Source: Bacteroidales bacterium
GTDB taxonomy: Bacteria; Bacteroidota; Bacteroidia; Bacteroidales; UBA10428
NCBI GenBank assembly: GCA_016938235.1
Contig: JAFGVA010000121.1
Location: 1-64,000, forward strand
Length of the DNA stretch: 64,000 nt
Reading direction: 5' to 3'
The notes under the pieces are model-generated. The model ran no database searches, had not been told where the DNA came from, and was given only the letters and a program-made list of their open reading frames with translations. Made by a program: the position numbers and the translations under genes. Below are positions 1 through 9,300 of this stretch, in pieces (positions within the stretch are counted from its first letter, which is position 1; every line of letters begins with the position of its first letter).

Positions 1-36
1 AAATTGAATACTTTTGCCTCAGAAATCGAAAAATAA

Positions 37-1341
37 ACTGGCAGGGTATCGCCGGAATTACTGGCAGGGTTTAATCGGAATAATCAAGTATATTCAAACT
101 ATCCAACACCAAGTTATATTACAAAAGGGAAATTTTTAATTATAACTCCCTCAGACTTTGAAAGCGCAATTGGTAGTTTTGCTAATTATAAACGTAATAT
201 TGGATATGATGTAACTGTGGTTAATACCAATGTAACAGGAAAAACAGCTACCGCTATTAAAGCCTATTTACAAACTCAATATGACAATACATCTACACGT
301 CCTGAATTTGTGCTTTTAATTGGGGATCATAATTATATTCCTGCTTCAGGAGGGGTGACCCCACCGGATATGAGTGATCCTCTAACGGATTTGCACTATG
401 CGAAACTAGACGGTAATAATAATCTACCTGATGTGTTTCTAGGTCGTTTTTCAGTAACAACTATTCCACAACTTAATAATATAATAAATAAAACTATTGA
501 GATGGAATACACTTTTACAACAATAGAAAGACAATGTGCATTGCTTTCTGGTTCTGGAGAAGGAGCAAAGGTTTTTGATAATCCACAAAGGTGGGTTGCA
601 GAAAATGTTTTTGAACCTCTAAACTTTGATTGTAATAAACTATTTGCTTTTGATGGTGCTACATACAATGATGGACTTGATGCATTAGATGATGATAATC
701 AATTCTTTATTTATCGAGGTCATGGTAATGTCGGTTATACAGGTTCACCTTTCGGTATATCTCAATCTGAAATAAATGCAGCATCCAATAATGCATACCC
801 ATTATTCTTTAGCTTTGCCTGTCTAACAAATCATTTTGCACAGACCTCTCTTGGAGAATATTGGACTAGAAGCGAAAAAGGTGGAATAGCGTTTTTTGGT
901 GCTACAACTACAACTTACAGACATACAAATAATGTAATTGAGAAAAGAGTTTTTAAACAGCTAGACGAAATGGATCAATTATCTCCATTTATTAATCTTG
1001 GTATGATTGATTACTATAAAAGAGTTTGGTCATTGTTAAGTGGATCTAGGAAAGTTCATATAAAAACATATATTCTGCTAGGTGATCCTTCATTTTATGT
1101 TTTTGGTATAGGCTGCCAGGATAATTACATCTTTTCAAATAATGAACTGTTCCTGGATGGACAAGAAATAGATTATCATGCATCTAACTCTATAATTACA
1201 GATTACGGTGGAGCAACTTTTGTTCTAGAGTCAGGAAGTGATGTTAATTTGTATGCAGGAAATACAATTATTTTAAATTCAGGATTTTCTGTAGAATTAG
1301 GCTCAACATTTACAGCGAATATAGAACCATGTTCCAAATAG
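37..1341 (+). CDS. gingipain-like C25 peptidase, 5'-incomplete
   Basis: This is the C-terminal part of a secreted cysteine protease of family C25. The frame is open from base 37, just after an in-frame TAA at 34-36, and has no ATG, GTG or TTG before the GTG at 217. Conserved family sequence (KFLIITPSDFESAI and following) is already present upstream of 217, so 217 is not the true start and the N-terminal part is missing or frameshifted. Counting from 217, the catalytic His is H169 (YRGHGN) and the catalytic Cys is C202 (SFACLTNHF), both intact. The last ~70 residues form a beta-repeat tail (AGNTIILNSGFSVELGS) seen on many Bacteroidota surface proteins. No classical T9SS type A domain follows. 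The family call is firm; whether the gene is intact cannot be judged because the window starts here. Confidence 0.8.
   Translation, partial: TGRVSPELLAGFNRNNQVYSNYPTPSYITKGKFLIITPSDFESAIGSFANYKRNIGYDVTVVNTNVTGKTATAIKAYLQTQYDNTSTRPEFVLLIGDHNYIPASGGVTPPDMSDPLTDLHYAKLDGNNNLPDVFLGRFSVTTIPQLNNIINKTIEMEYTFTTIERQCALLSGSGEGAKVFDNPQRWVAENVFEPLNFDCNKLFAFDGATYNDGLDALDDDNQFFIYRGHGNVGYTGSPFGISQSEINAASNNAYPLFFSFACLTNHFAQTSLGEYWTRSEKGGIAFFGATTTTYRHTNNVIEKRVFKQLDEMDQLSPFINLGMIDYYKRVWSLLSGSRKVHIKTYILLGDPSFYVFGIGCQDNYIFSNNELFLDGQEIDYHASNSIITDYGGATFVLESGSDVNLYAGNTIILNSGFSVELGSTFTANIEPCSK
38..80. repeat. imperfect 22-bp tandem repeat at the broken 5' end of the C25 gene
   Basis: Two adjacent copies share the core ACTGGCAGGGT (38-48 and 60-70) followed by a diverged TATCGCCGGAA / TTAATCGGAA tail. 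The 22-bp unit is not a multiple of three. The same peptide pattern (WQGxxGI) therefore appears in two different frames, neither of which is the protease frame. Confidence 0.6.
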
Positions 1342-1356
1342 AATAGGGAATAATCT

Positions 1357-1395
1357 GAGACTGCCACATTTTTCAAAGGAGGCAGTCTCTTTTTC
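1357..1395 (+). terminator. intrinsic terminator after the C25 gene
   Basis: A nine-base perfect stem (GAGACTGCC with GGCAGTCTC) with a ~15-base loop is followed by a T run, 15 bases after the protease stop codon. Confidence 0.75.
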
Positions 1396-1484
1396 AAGCT
1401 CAGTTTCTTTGAATAATAATTTCAGGATTCTTATTATTCAAGATGCAACTATTTTGTAAATTAGAATTCTTCATAAATAAAAAA

Positions 1485-1937
1485 ATGAAAAAGCTAAAAA
1501 TCAGATATTTTAAAAATTTCAATGCAATAATCGGGTTCTTGTTGTCATTATTGGGCTTTGCTTCAGTTTGTAATTCATGTGCAACTGATTATGGCGTTGA
1601 ACCCGATGAATATGGAGTCCCATATGCAACCTTCAAAGTTGCAGGAACGGTTGAATCTAAAGAATCTTCTGAACATCTAGAAAATATTAGAGTTATTTTT
1701 GCATATCAGGATACAGCATACACCGATGAAAATGGCAATTATGAGGTTAGTTCTATAATTGAAAGTTTAGAAGAAGCACCTATTTCTTTCGAAGATGTAG
1801 ATGGAGCTCAAAATGGGAGCTATAGACCATTTGATACAATTGTTGATTTCGGTGATAACGAATTTACAGGTGGTGATGGATGGGATAAAGGGACAGCTAA
1901 AGAAGATCTAGATGTTAAACTAGATGAAGTAGAATGA
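1485..1937 (+). CDS. putative lipoprotein of the rSAM/lipoprotein system
   Basis: A 150-residue exported protein. I start it at the ATG at 1485 rather than 1443 because it then opens with a normal signal peptide: basic MKKLKIR, hydrophobic IIGFLLSLLGFA, then two possible lipidated cysteines, C29 and C32. The mature part begins with the family-typical stretch YGVPYATFKVAGTV, continues as a carboxypeptidase-regulatory-like beta domain (NIRVIF, TDENGNYEV) and ends in an acidic tail. It has no further cysteine. Its stop overlaps the start of the radical SAM gene by four bases (ATGA), implying translational coupling. Size, motif and neighbour match the lipoprotein partner of the rSAM/lipoprotein families (TIGR04134/TIGR04133 as I recall them). 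Whether it is the substrate of the enzyme is unknown. Confidence 0.8.
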   Translation: MKKLKIRYFKNFNAIIGFLLSLLGFASVCNSCATDYGVEPDEYGVPYATFKVAGTVESKESSEHLENIRVIFAYQDTAYTDENGNYEVSSIIESLEEAPISFEDVDGAQNGSYRPFDTIVDFGDNEFTGGDGWDKGTAKEDLDVKLDEVE

Positions 1938-3061
1938 GCGTAACAAATATACCTTTTCGAAAAAAAGTTGCTCTGAACCTTCATAGAAAATTCAAGTCAA
2001 ATGAAAAAAAGGTTCATCGTCTGAATTATTTGCTTTGGGAGTGCACACTTCGCTGTAACTTAAACTGTATTCATTGCGGGAGTGATTGTAAGAAAGATGC
2101 ATTTACAGAAGACATGCCTGCAAAGGATTTCTTTAAAGCATTAGATGAGATATCACCCATTGTTAACAATCACAATACAATGATTGTACTAACAGGAGGT
2201 GAAGCAATTTTGCGAAAAGATATTGAAGAAATAGGGCAGGAACTTTATCGTCGCGAATTTCCTTGGGGAATAGTTTCAAATGGATATGCATTGGACAAAA
2301 AACGTTTAAATGGTCTTATGAATTCAGGTATGCGTTCAATTACCATTAGTTTAGACGGATTAAAAGATTCACATAACTGGTTAAGGAATAATCCCAAAAG
2401 TTTTCAGAAAGCATTCAATGCTATAAAATTATTGACCCAAACCAACGATCTCAGGCACGATGTTGTTACATGTGTCAATCAAAATAATTTTCACGAATTA
2501 GATAAGTTTTACAAACTACTAATATCCATTGGATTAAAAGAATGGAGAATATTTACAATATTCCCTATTGGACGGGCTAAAAATGAGGAATTATTACAAT
2601 TAAACCCTGTTCAATTTAAACAACTTTTTGATTTTATAACATTGGTAAGAAAAGAACAAAAGATAAAATTAAGCTATGGCTGTGAAGGATTTTTAGGTAA
2701 TTATGAAGGCAGCGTTAGAGATAATTTTTTCTTTTGCCGTTCAGGAATCAATATTGCTTCAATACTTGTAGACGGTTCTATATCGGGCTGTCCAAACTTG
2801 AGAGATAATTTTATACAAGGTAATATTTATAAGGACAATTTTGCTGAAATATGGGAAAATAAGTACGAAAAATTTAGAGATAGAAGATGGATGAAAACAG
2901 GAATCTGTTCAGATTGTGAATTTTTCAAATATTGTGAAGGAAATGGAATGCACTTACACGACGAGAAAACTGGTGAATTATTAATGTGTCATTTAAAAAG
3001 AATTGAAGAAGGTGAAAAAGTTGCATTAAATAATAAAAAATGTAGGAATTATAGAGCTTGA
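1934..3061 (+). CDS. radical SAM/SPASM enzyme of the rSAM/lipoprotein system
   Basis: A 375-residue radical SAM protein. The SAM-cluster cysteines are C41-x3-C45-x2-C48 (CNLNCIHC), followed by the GGE-type motif (LTGGEAIL) and the TIM-barrel strand SLDGLKDSH. A C-terminal SPASM-type region carries C268, C286, C325, C328, C334 and C352, enough to bind auxiliary Fe-S clusters. SPASM enzymes usually modify peptides or proteins, so the coupled lipoprotein just upstream is a natural candidate partner, but no reaction is established for this family. The gene is translationally coupled to the lipoprotein (ATGA overlap). The next gene downstream is a broken T9SS gene 85 bases away. Confidence 0.88.
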   Translation: MSVTNIPFRKKVALNLHRKFKSNEKKVHRLNYLLWECTLRCNLNCIHCGSDCKKDAFTEDMPAKDFFKALDEISPIVNNHNTMIVLTGGEAILRKDIEEIGQELYRREFPWGIVSNGYALDKKRLNGLMNSGMRSITISLDGLKDSHNWLRNNPKSFQKAFNAIKLLTQTNDLRHDVVTCVNQNNFHELDKFYKLLISIGLKEWRIFTIFPIGRAKNEELLQLNPVQFKQLFDFITLVRKEQKIKLSYGCEGFLGNYEGSVRDNFFFCRSGINIASILVDGSISGCPNLRDNFIQGNIYKDNFAEIWENKYEKFRDRRWMKTGICSDCEFFKYCEGNGMHLHDEKTGELLMCHLKRIEEGEKVALNNKKCRNYRA

Positions 3062-3146
3062 TAAACAGACAAAAGATTGTTTGTGGAAAATAATGAATAT
3101 TTAATTCTAGGATATTACAGAACTAATCATTAATTATTTTATTTGA

Positions 3147-4117
3147 TTGAAAAAGTTGTTAAGCAAGATATTAAATATTATAAGCACTTTTGTTATAGTT
3201 GTACTTTGTGTCCCCACAAGGTCTCAAGTAAATCATTTAAATTGTTATTTTTACATAAATCCCATGTTGATTAATCCTGCAACCTGTGGAGCTGATTACC
3301 TTACAAAAGCTACATTATCCCATACTAAGCAATGGACAAACATTAACCAGGCCCCGGTAATACTTTAGTTTCCGGTCAGTTCAGAATTGGTAGTTTTGAT
3401 TTTTACAATCCAAAGATGTTTTTAAATGATTCGAAGTTTAAATCATTGGAGAGGATAGGAGTGGGGGGCGGCATTTATTCCAATGTTTATGGTCCTTTTA
3501 GAGAAATAAGCTTTTTGCTTGGGTATAGCTATCATATTCCAATCAACGATAACAGTAACCTGTCGTTGGGTATGTCAGCTGTTTTAAACCATTATGGTGT
3601 TAGTAATTCAGATATTAAGCCCAGGGACCCGGGCGATCCGTTGGTAGATTTTGAAAGCCAGCTTTCGGCAAATGCAAGTTTTGGATTGTTTTATTATCAT
3701 AAAAATTATTTTGCCGGGGTATCCTCGACAAATCTTTTTAACACTTCTATTGAGAAAACGGTTGAAAATGAATCACCAAGAAACATCTATGTGGTTGGTG
3801 GCTACAGGTTTTTTCCGGCTGGTAATTTATTTGCCGTTGAACCTAATATAACATATGGTCGCGATTTTGAGAAATCCGAAAATTATTTCGAATATAATGC
3901 AAAGCTATACCTGATTAAGTTTGGCTGGTTGAGATTAAGCTACTACAAGGAATTTGAAATGAAAATTACCGTTGCATTAAGAATTTATAAATCATTCTAC
4001 CTGGCTTATACATTTGCTAATGTTAATAGTGAACTGAATAGCTATACCAACAACACACATGGCATTACAATTGGCAAAAACCTGGGTGTTAACAGGAATA
4101 CAACGAATATCTATTAG
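3147..4117 (+). pseudogene. PorP/SprF-family outer-membrane protein, frameshifted
   Basis: Two frames together make one PorP/SprF protein of about 320 residues. The first part (3147-3368, TTG start) has a signal peptide and the family motif NPMLINPATCG, then SHTKQWTNINQAP. The second part, open through 3416 to 4117, continues directly with TLVSGQFRIGSFDFYNP and the beta-strand-rich barrel (GVGGGIYSNVYGPFRE, LGYSYHIPI). The shift lies at about 3352-3362, beside a run of four C; one extra C would restore the frame (AP-GNTLVSGQ). Members of this family are paired with large surface cargo and help attach it. The gene is inactivated here unless the shift is a sequencing error. Confidence 0.8.
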
Positions 4118-4126
4118 AAACAGGCA

Positions 4127-6100
4127 ATGAATTATTTCAGAATACTAGCATTAATAAGTATCGTTCTTTCCCATAATATTGTTTATGGTCAATCTATTAA
4201 TTTGCATTCTGTATCTGCATACAGATATATTTCTATCGAAAAAGCAGAATATACACTGGATGGAGACTTAATGATTCTGGCAAGAAGGAAGCTTTTAAAT
4301 ACAGACAATTTTGGCCCTGATGGAACGTACAAAAAGACCATAAACATGTACCATGGCTATACTGAAACAGGAGACCTGGAAACAATTACTGCCAATGACA
4401 GTGCAGATATCTTTTTCTTCGGATCATTTGATAAGTTGTTACCTGCCTTAAATCAATTCTCTGACGATGAAATTGATTCACTTTATGAATGGTCTAGAAG
4501 GGGTGGGAAGATGATTATTGCAGAGCAATTTAGTTATCAGGAATCTTGGGATTATCGTGTTTTAGAAGACAAATGGGGTTTTAAAATAGCTGAGTTAAAG
4601 CCAGCATATATTTATCCTACCGAATTAGGGAAAACAACTAAAATATTTAATGGACCTTTCGGAAATGTGAGTTTTACTCAAGAAACCGGGATGGCTCAGG
4701 GATATTTTTCAAAAATGCCTGTCAATTCAGTAGTTTTAGGGGTTGACAAAACAGGAGTACCTACACTATATCTTGACTGTAATACAATGGACCTGGTTGT
4801 AGCCGATATTGGAGTTTTTGATGATGTAGCTTTAGAAGATGAATTACCACTTTCTTTTGGTGATGAAATATTAAACGATAAGGACAGGTTCCTCGCTAAT
4901 GTGTTTGCTTTTATGGATAGTATTGACGATGTACCAATGGCAGAGGTGGTTTTTGATGGTACTAATCTGAATACAGGGAATTTTAATTCTTATCAGTGGT
5001 ACCGAAATTGGGATACCCTGAATGGGTTGAATACATCTTCATTAACTCCTGGTGATGATGGATATTACTGGGTAGTTGTAAAAAATAAGCAAGGATGTGC
5101 TGATTCTTCTGAGGTTTTTATGCAGGGGAATATTACTAATCCGGTAATAAAATGTCCCGATGATATAGTGACTTCAACTGATAAAAGACGAAACTTTGCA
5201 ACAATACCTCTGACTGCTCCTGAAATTCTTGATGGTTATGGCATTGACACCATTATTTCTGATGCCCCGGATACTTTTTTTGTTGGAGATTATGAGATCA
5301 CATGGACAGTAATAAATACTGAAGGTTACAGTTCAACATGTATTCAACAAATAACAGTATTTGATAATGAAGCTCCTTTAATAAAGTGTTACGATGATAT
5401 TGAATTGTATAATGACTCCGGTAAAAGTTTTGCAGTATATAACATATCTCCTCCACAATATAGAGAAAATGTATTTTTTGAGGAACTAATAAAAAACACA
5501 TCAGATACCTTTCAAATCGGAACAACCGAGGTAGTATGGACAGCTATTGATAGTTCAGGGAACTATAGTCAGTGTAGCCAGTTGGTTACCGTTTATGACA
5601 ATGAAGCTCCAGAAATCTTTTGCCCGGAAGATATTCTTACCTATACTACTTATGGGAATTATTATGTTTCGGTTTCACTTGATACGCCAACATTTTTTGA
5701 AAATCATCTACTTGTTTCACTTTTCGGTAATGCGGATAGTTTATTCCCAATAGGAACAACTTACATATCCTGGACAGCTGTTGATAGTTCGGGAAACAAA
5801 TCCACTTGTGAACAGGCAATAACTGTTGTTGAAACAACAGAGCTGAGGGTTCCAAATATTATAACGCCCAATGGCGATGGCCTAAATGACTACCTTGAGA
5901 TTGATGGATTGCCGGAGAATACTGAACTGATAATATTTAACGATAAAAACCAGATTCTTTATAAAACCGACAATTACCAGAACAACTGGGATGGAAGGGA
6001 TAACGATGGGAATCCTATACTTAGCGGTACTTATTGATACAGCTTAACAGTTTTACAGGATGTGCAGTACAGTGGTTTTATAGTGATAAAAAGAGAATAA
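4127..6100 (+). pseudogene. HYR-repeat T9SS cargo with an internal stop in its sorting domain
   Basis: A large secreted protein that follows the PorP/SprF gene by nine bases. It has a signal peptide (residues ~1-22), a ~250-residue N-terminal domain with a glutamine-amidotransferase-like fold flavour (GGKMIIAEQFSY), a PKD/Ig-like linker and three HYR-type repeats (CPDDI, CYDDI and CPEDI, each ending in a WTA(V)DSSGN-like strand). It ends in a T9SS type B (gliding-motility) sorting domain starting VPNIITPNGDGLNDY. Translation stops at a TGA (6035-6037) after LSGTY. The same frame then continues YSLTVLQDVQYSGFIVIKRE to a TAA at 6098-6100, exactly the missing end of the sorting domain. A TGG-to-TGA change (Trp to stop) explains it. 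Without the last strand, T9SS export should fail. Confidence 0.8.
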
Positions 6101-6284
6101 AAAAACTTCGGGTTACTTTCTGCCTCATAGGTAAATTTTCCCAGACAAACCCTCTACAAAAACAAACTTTGACTACATCAACTTTTCGCCTCCTGCCTGG
6201 GTTTTTAACCTTATTAAGTGTGCTGTTTTGATTTTCTGTCTTTTAGAGTAAGGGTATTATAATTATCATACTCATTTAGTAACA
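6101..6284. other. non-coding stretch upstream of the CotH gene
   Basis: AT-rich sequence between the end of the HYR gene's frame and the promoter of the CotH gene. Short open frames here show no recognisable protein, repeat or RNA structure. Confidence 0.5.
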
Positions 6285-6315
6285 TTTTGCTATGAGAAAC
6301 AAATAGCTAATTTTG
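6285..6315 (+). promoter_or_regulatory. Bacteroidota-type promoter of the CotH gene
   Basis: The -7 box TAATTTTG (6308-6315) matches TAnnTTTG. A TTTG at 6286-6289 lies 18 bases upstream as the -33 element. This predicts a start about 40 bases before the GTG at 6364. Confidence 0.55.
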
Positions 6316-6363
6316 TCGTACACATAATAGATGTTGAAAATCTAATTATTAGGAGAGTAAAAG

Positions 6364-9300
6364 GTGAGATTAAAAAGACATTTGCCACTATGGATAACTT
6401 TCATAGCCGGTTTTAGTATTGCAATAAATCTGAAAGCCCAAATAAATTTTCCCGAGGGGTCATCATACAAGTTTTTAAAAGGGAGTGAAGCATTGTCTTT
6501 GTCTTCAAATTGGATGCAACCCGGCTTCGATGACTCATCCTGGCCAACAGCAAGTGCTCCGTTTTGGTATGGCGATGGTTCGGGTGGAACAGAAATAACC
6601 GATATGATGAACGCCTATTCTACCTTTTATTTAAGAACAACTTTCGATGCTGCCACGGTAAAAAACATAAATCAAATTAATGTAAGTACCGATTATGACG
6701 ACGGATTTATTGTTTGGGTAAATGGACAGGAAGCTTTTCGCAGGTATGCTCCCGAAATACCCTCTTATAATGCTTTTGCCACAGAACTGCATGAGTCAGG
6801 TACGCCTGAAAACTTTATAGCCGATTCTTTTATGGTAAAACTTGTTGAAGGGACTAACCTGTTAGCTGTGCAGGTATTTAACGAGAACCTGGCAAGTTCC
6901 GATATTCATTTTGATATTTCATTATCAGCTGAGCCTTCTGCAGCAGTGCTTCAGGATACTGTTGGCATTACCTTTTCTCATCCGGCCGGTATGTACGGTT
7001 CGCCATTTACGCTTACGCTTACATCTCCCGATGCCACTGCAAACCTGGTTTATACGCTTGATGGAAGTAATCCTCAATATTCAGCCACAGCAATTACCGC
7101 AGGAGCAAACGCCAGTGTTTCAATTGATCCTGCAAGTACCACCGGCCGACCTGCAACTCCGGCTGTAACGGTGAGGGCATCTATAATTAAAAACGGTTAT
7201 CTGGCCAGCATACCAAGAACCCGCACCTACATATTTTTAGATAAAGTTTTGTCTCAGTCTTATCCGGGAGGTTCATGGCCCGACTACGATGTAAATGGTC
7301 AGATTATTGATTTGGAAATGGACTCCAAAATTGTTAATGACTCACGATACAGTGGCAAGGTTGATGATGCTTTGCTTGATATTCCTTCCATTTCTATTGT
7401 AACCGATAATGAGAACATGTTCGATGCAGGTAGCGGAATTTATGTTAATGCCTGGGGCCATGGTATTAATTGGGAAAAGATGTGTTCGGTCGAACTCATT
7501 AATCCCGATGGTACAGAGGGATTTAATGTTAACGCAGGAATAAGGATCCGTGGAGGTTGGAGCCGACACAATGATTTTCCGAAACATGCATTTCGTTTAT
7601 TTTTCAGACAGGAATACGGTTTTAGCAAGTTGGAATACCCTTTGTTTGGTGATGAGGGGGTTGATGAATATGATAAAATAGATTTACGCACAGCTCAGAA
7701 TTATGCCTGGTCAAACGGAGAATGGAATCATATGACAATGGTCAGGGAGGTTTTTTCAAGAGATTGCCAGCGCGATATGGGGCAGCCTTATACCCGCAGC
7801 AGATATTACCATCTGTATCTTAATGGTATGTATTGGGGTGTTTTTCAGACCCAGGAACGTTCTGAAGCCAGGTATGCTTCCGACTATTTTGGGGGTAATA
7901 AGGAAGACTATGATGTTGTAAAGGTTAGTACCGAAAACTGGGAATACAGGGTTGAAGCAACAGATGGCGTCCTTTCAACCTGGCAACAAATTTATAATAT
8001 GTGTCATGGAGGTTTTGCTTCAAACGAAGCTTATTTTAATTTGGAAGGTAAAAACCAGTATGGTGATTATGTCCCGGGTAAACAGGTGTATGTCGATATT
8101 GATAATCTCATAGATTACATGTTGACCATTTTTTATACCGGTAATTTTGATGCACCTACTTCGTCGTTTGGCAACAATCAGGGGCCAAATAATTTTTATG
8201 CCCTATTCAATCGCGATGACGATTCAAAAGGATTCGTTTTTTTTAATCACGATGCCGAACATGCCTTGATGATTGATGAGGTTAACCCCGGAATTGGACT
8301 TTATGAAAACAGGGTAACCCTGGAAGGAATGAATGTTTCAGGTGTAACAGGATTTCATCCTCAGTGGCTGCACGAAAAACTTACAGCAAACAAGGAATAC
8401 AGGCAAAGGTTTATCGATCGGGTAGCCAGGCATATGACTGCTGGTGGGGCACTCACCGAAGAAAAATGCCTGGAAAGATTTAATAAACGGGTTGACGAAC
8501 TTGATATGGCAATTATTGCTGAATCTGCCAGATGGGGCGACTCTAAATCGGATTATGCAAGAAATAAAAATGACCAATGGCTGCCGGAAATAAACAGAAT
8601 AAGAAATGAATTCTTCCCGGTTAGAACAGACATTGTTCTCGACCAGATGAGAGATGCGGGTATATGGACAAATATTCTGCCACCTGATGCATATATTTCG
8701 GGCAGTTTGCTCAGAGAGTTAAGGTATAATATTTCAGGTAGCGAAGTTGTTACGCTTAAAAACCCGAAATCTGAGGGAACAATATATTACACGCTTGATG
8801 GTATCGACCCGCGTATGACAGGCGGAGCAATTTCCACCAGAGCTATCCAATACAACAACGAGAATATTATGCTAAACGGTTCTGCCCTTATTAAAGCAAG
8901 AATTTATAACAACGGTTCCTGGAGCGGAATTCGCGAAATAACCTTTGTATCAAGAAGAGATGATTTATCGAAACTAAAAGTTACGGAGCTGCATTATCAT
9001 CCCGAAGATATAATTGACGGGCAAGATACAACTAATGGCAAGTCGTATGAATTTATTGAATTTAAAAATATTGGAGAAACAGCATTAAATCTTTCAGGTT
9101 TGGTTCTGGACTCAGCTGTATACTATGAGTTTCCAAACGGAGTTATTTTACCACCCTATAAGTTTTATGTGATTGCCACCAAGCCAAAATATTTCTTTCA
9201 AAAATATGGCAGAACACCTTCCGGAAATTGTGAAGGATTCTTTGATAATTCAGGCGAATTTGTTTTACTGAATGATTCACAGGGAAATGAAATCCTCTCC

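Noticed and set aside
1203..1397. Minus-strand frames opposite the C25 gene
   Set aside because: They run antisense to a strongly conserved protease and through its terminator, with no independent signal.
6034..6231. A 65-residue plus-strand frame downstream of the HYR gene
   Set aside because: It overlaps, in another frame, the clear continuation of the T9SS sorting domain; its peptide has no domain-like pattern.
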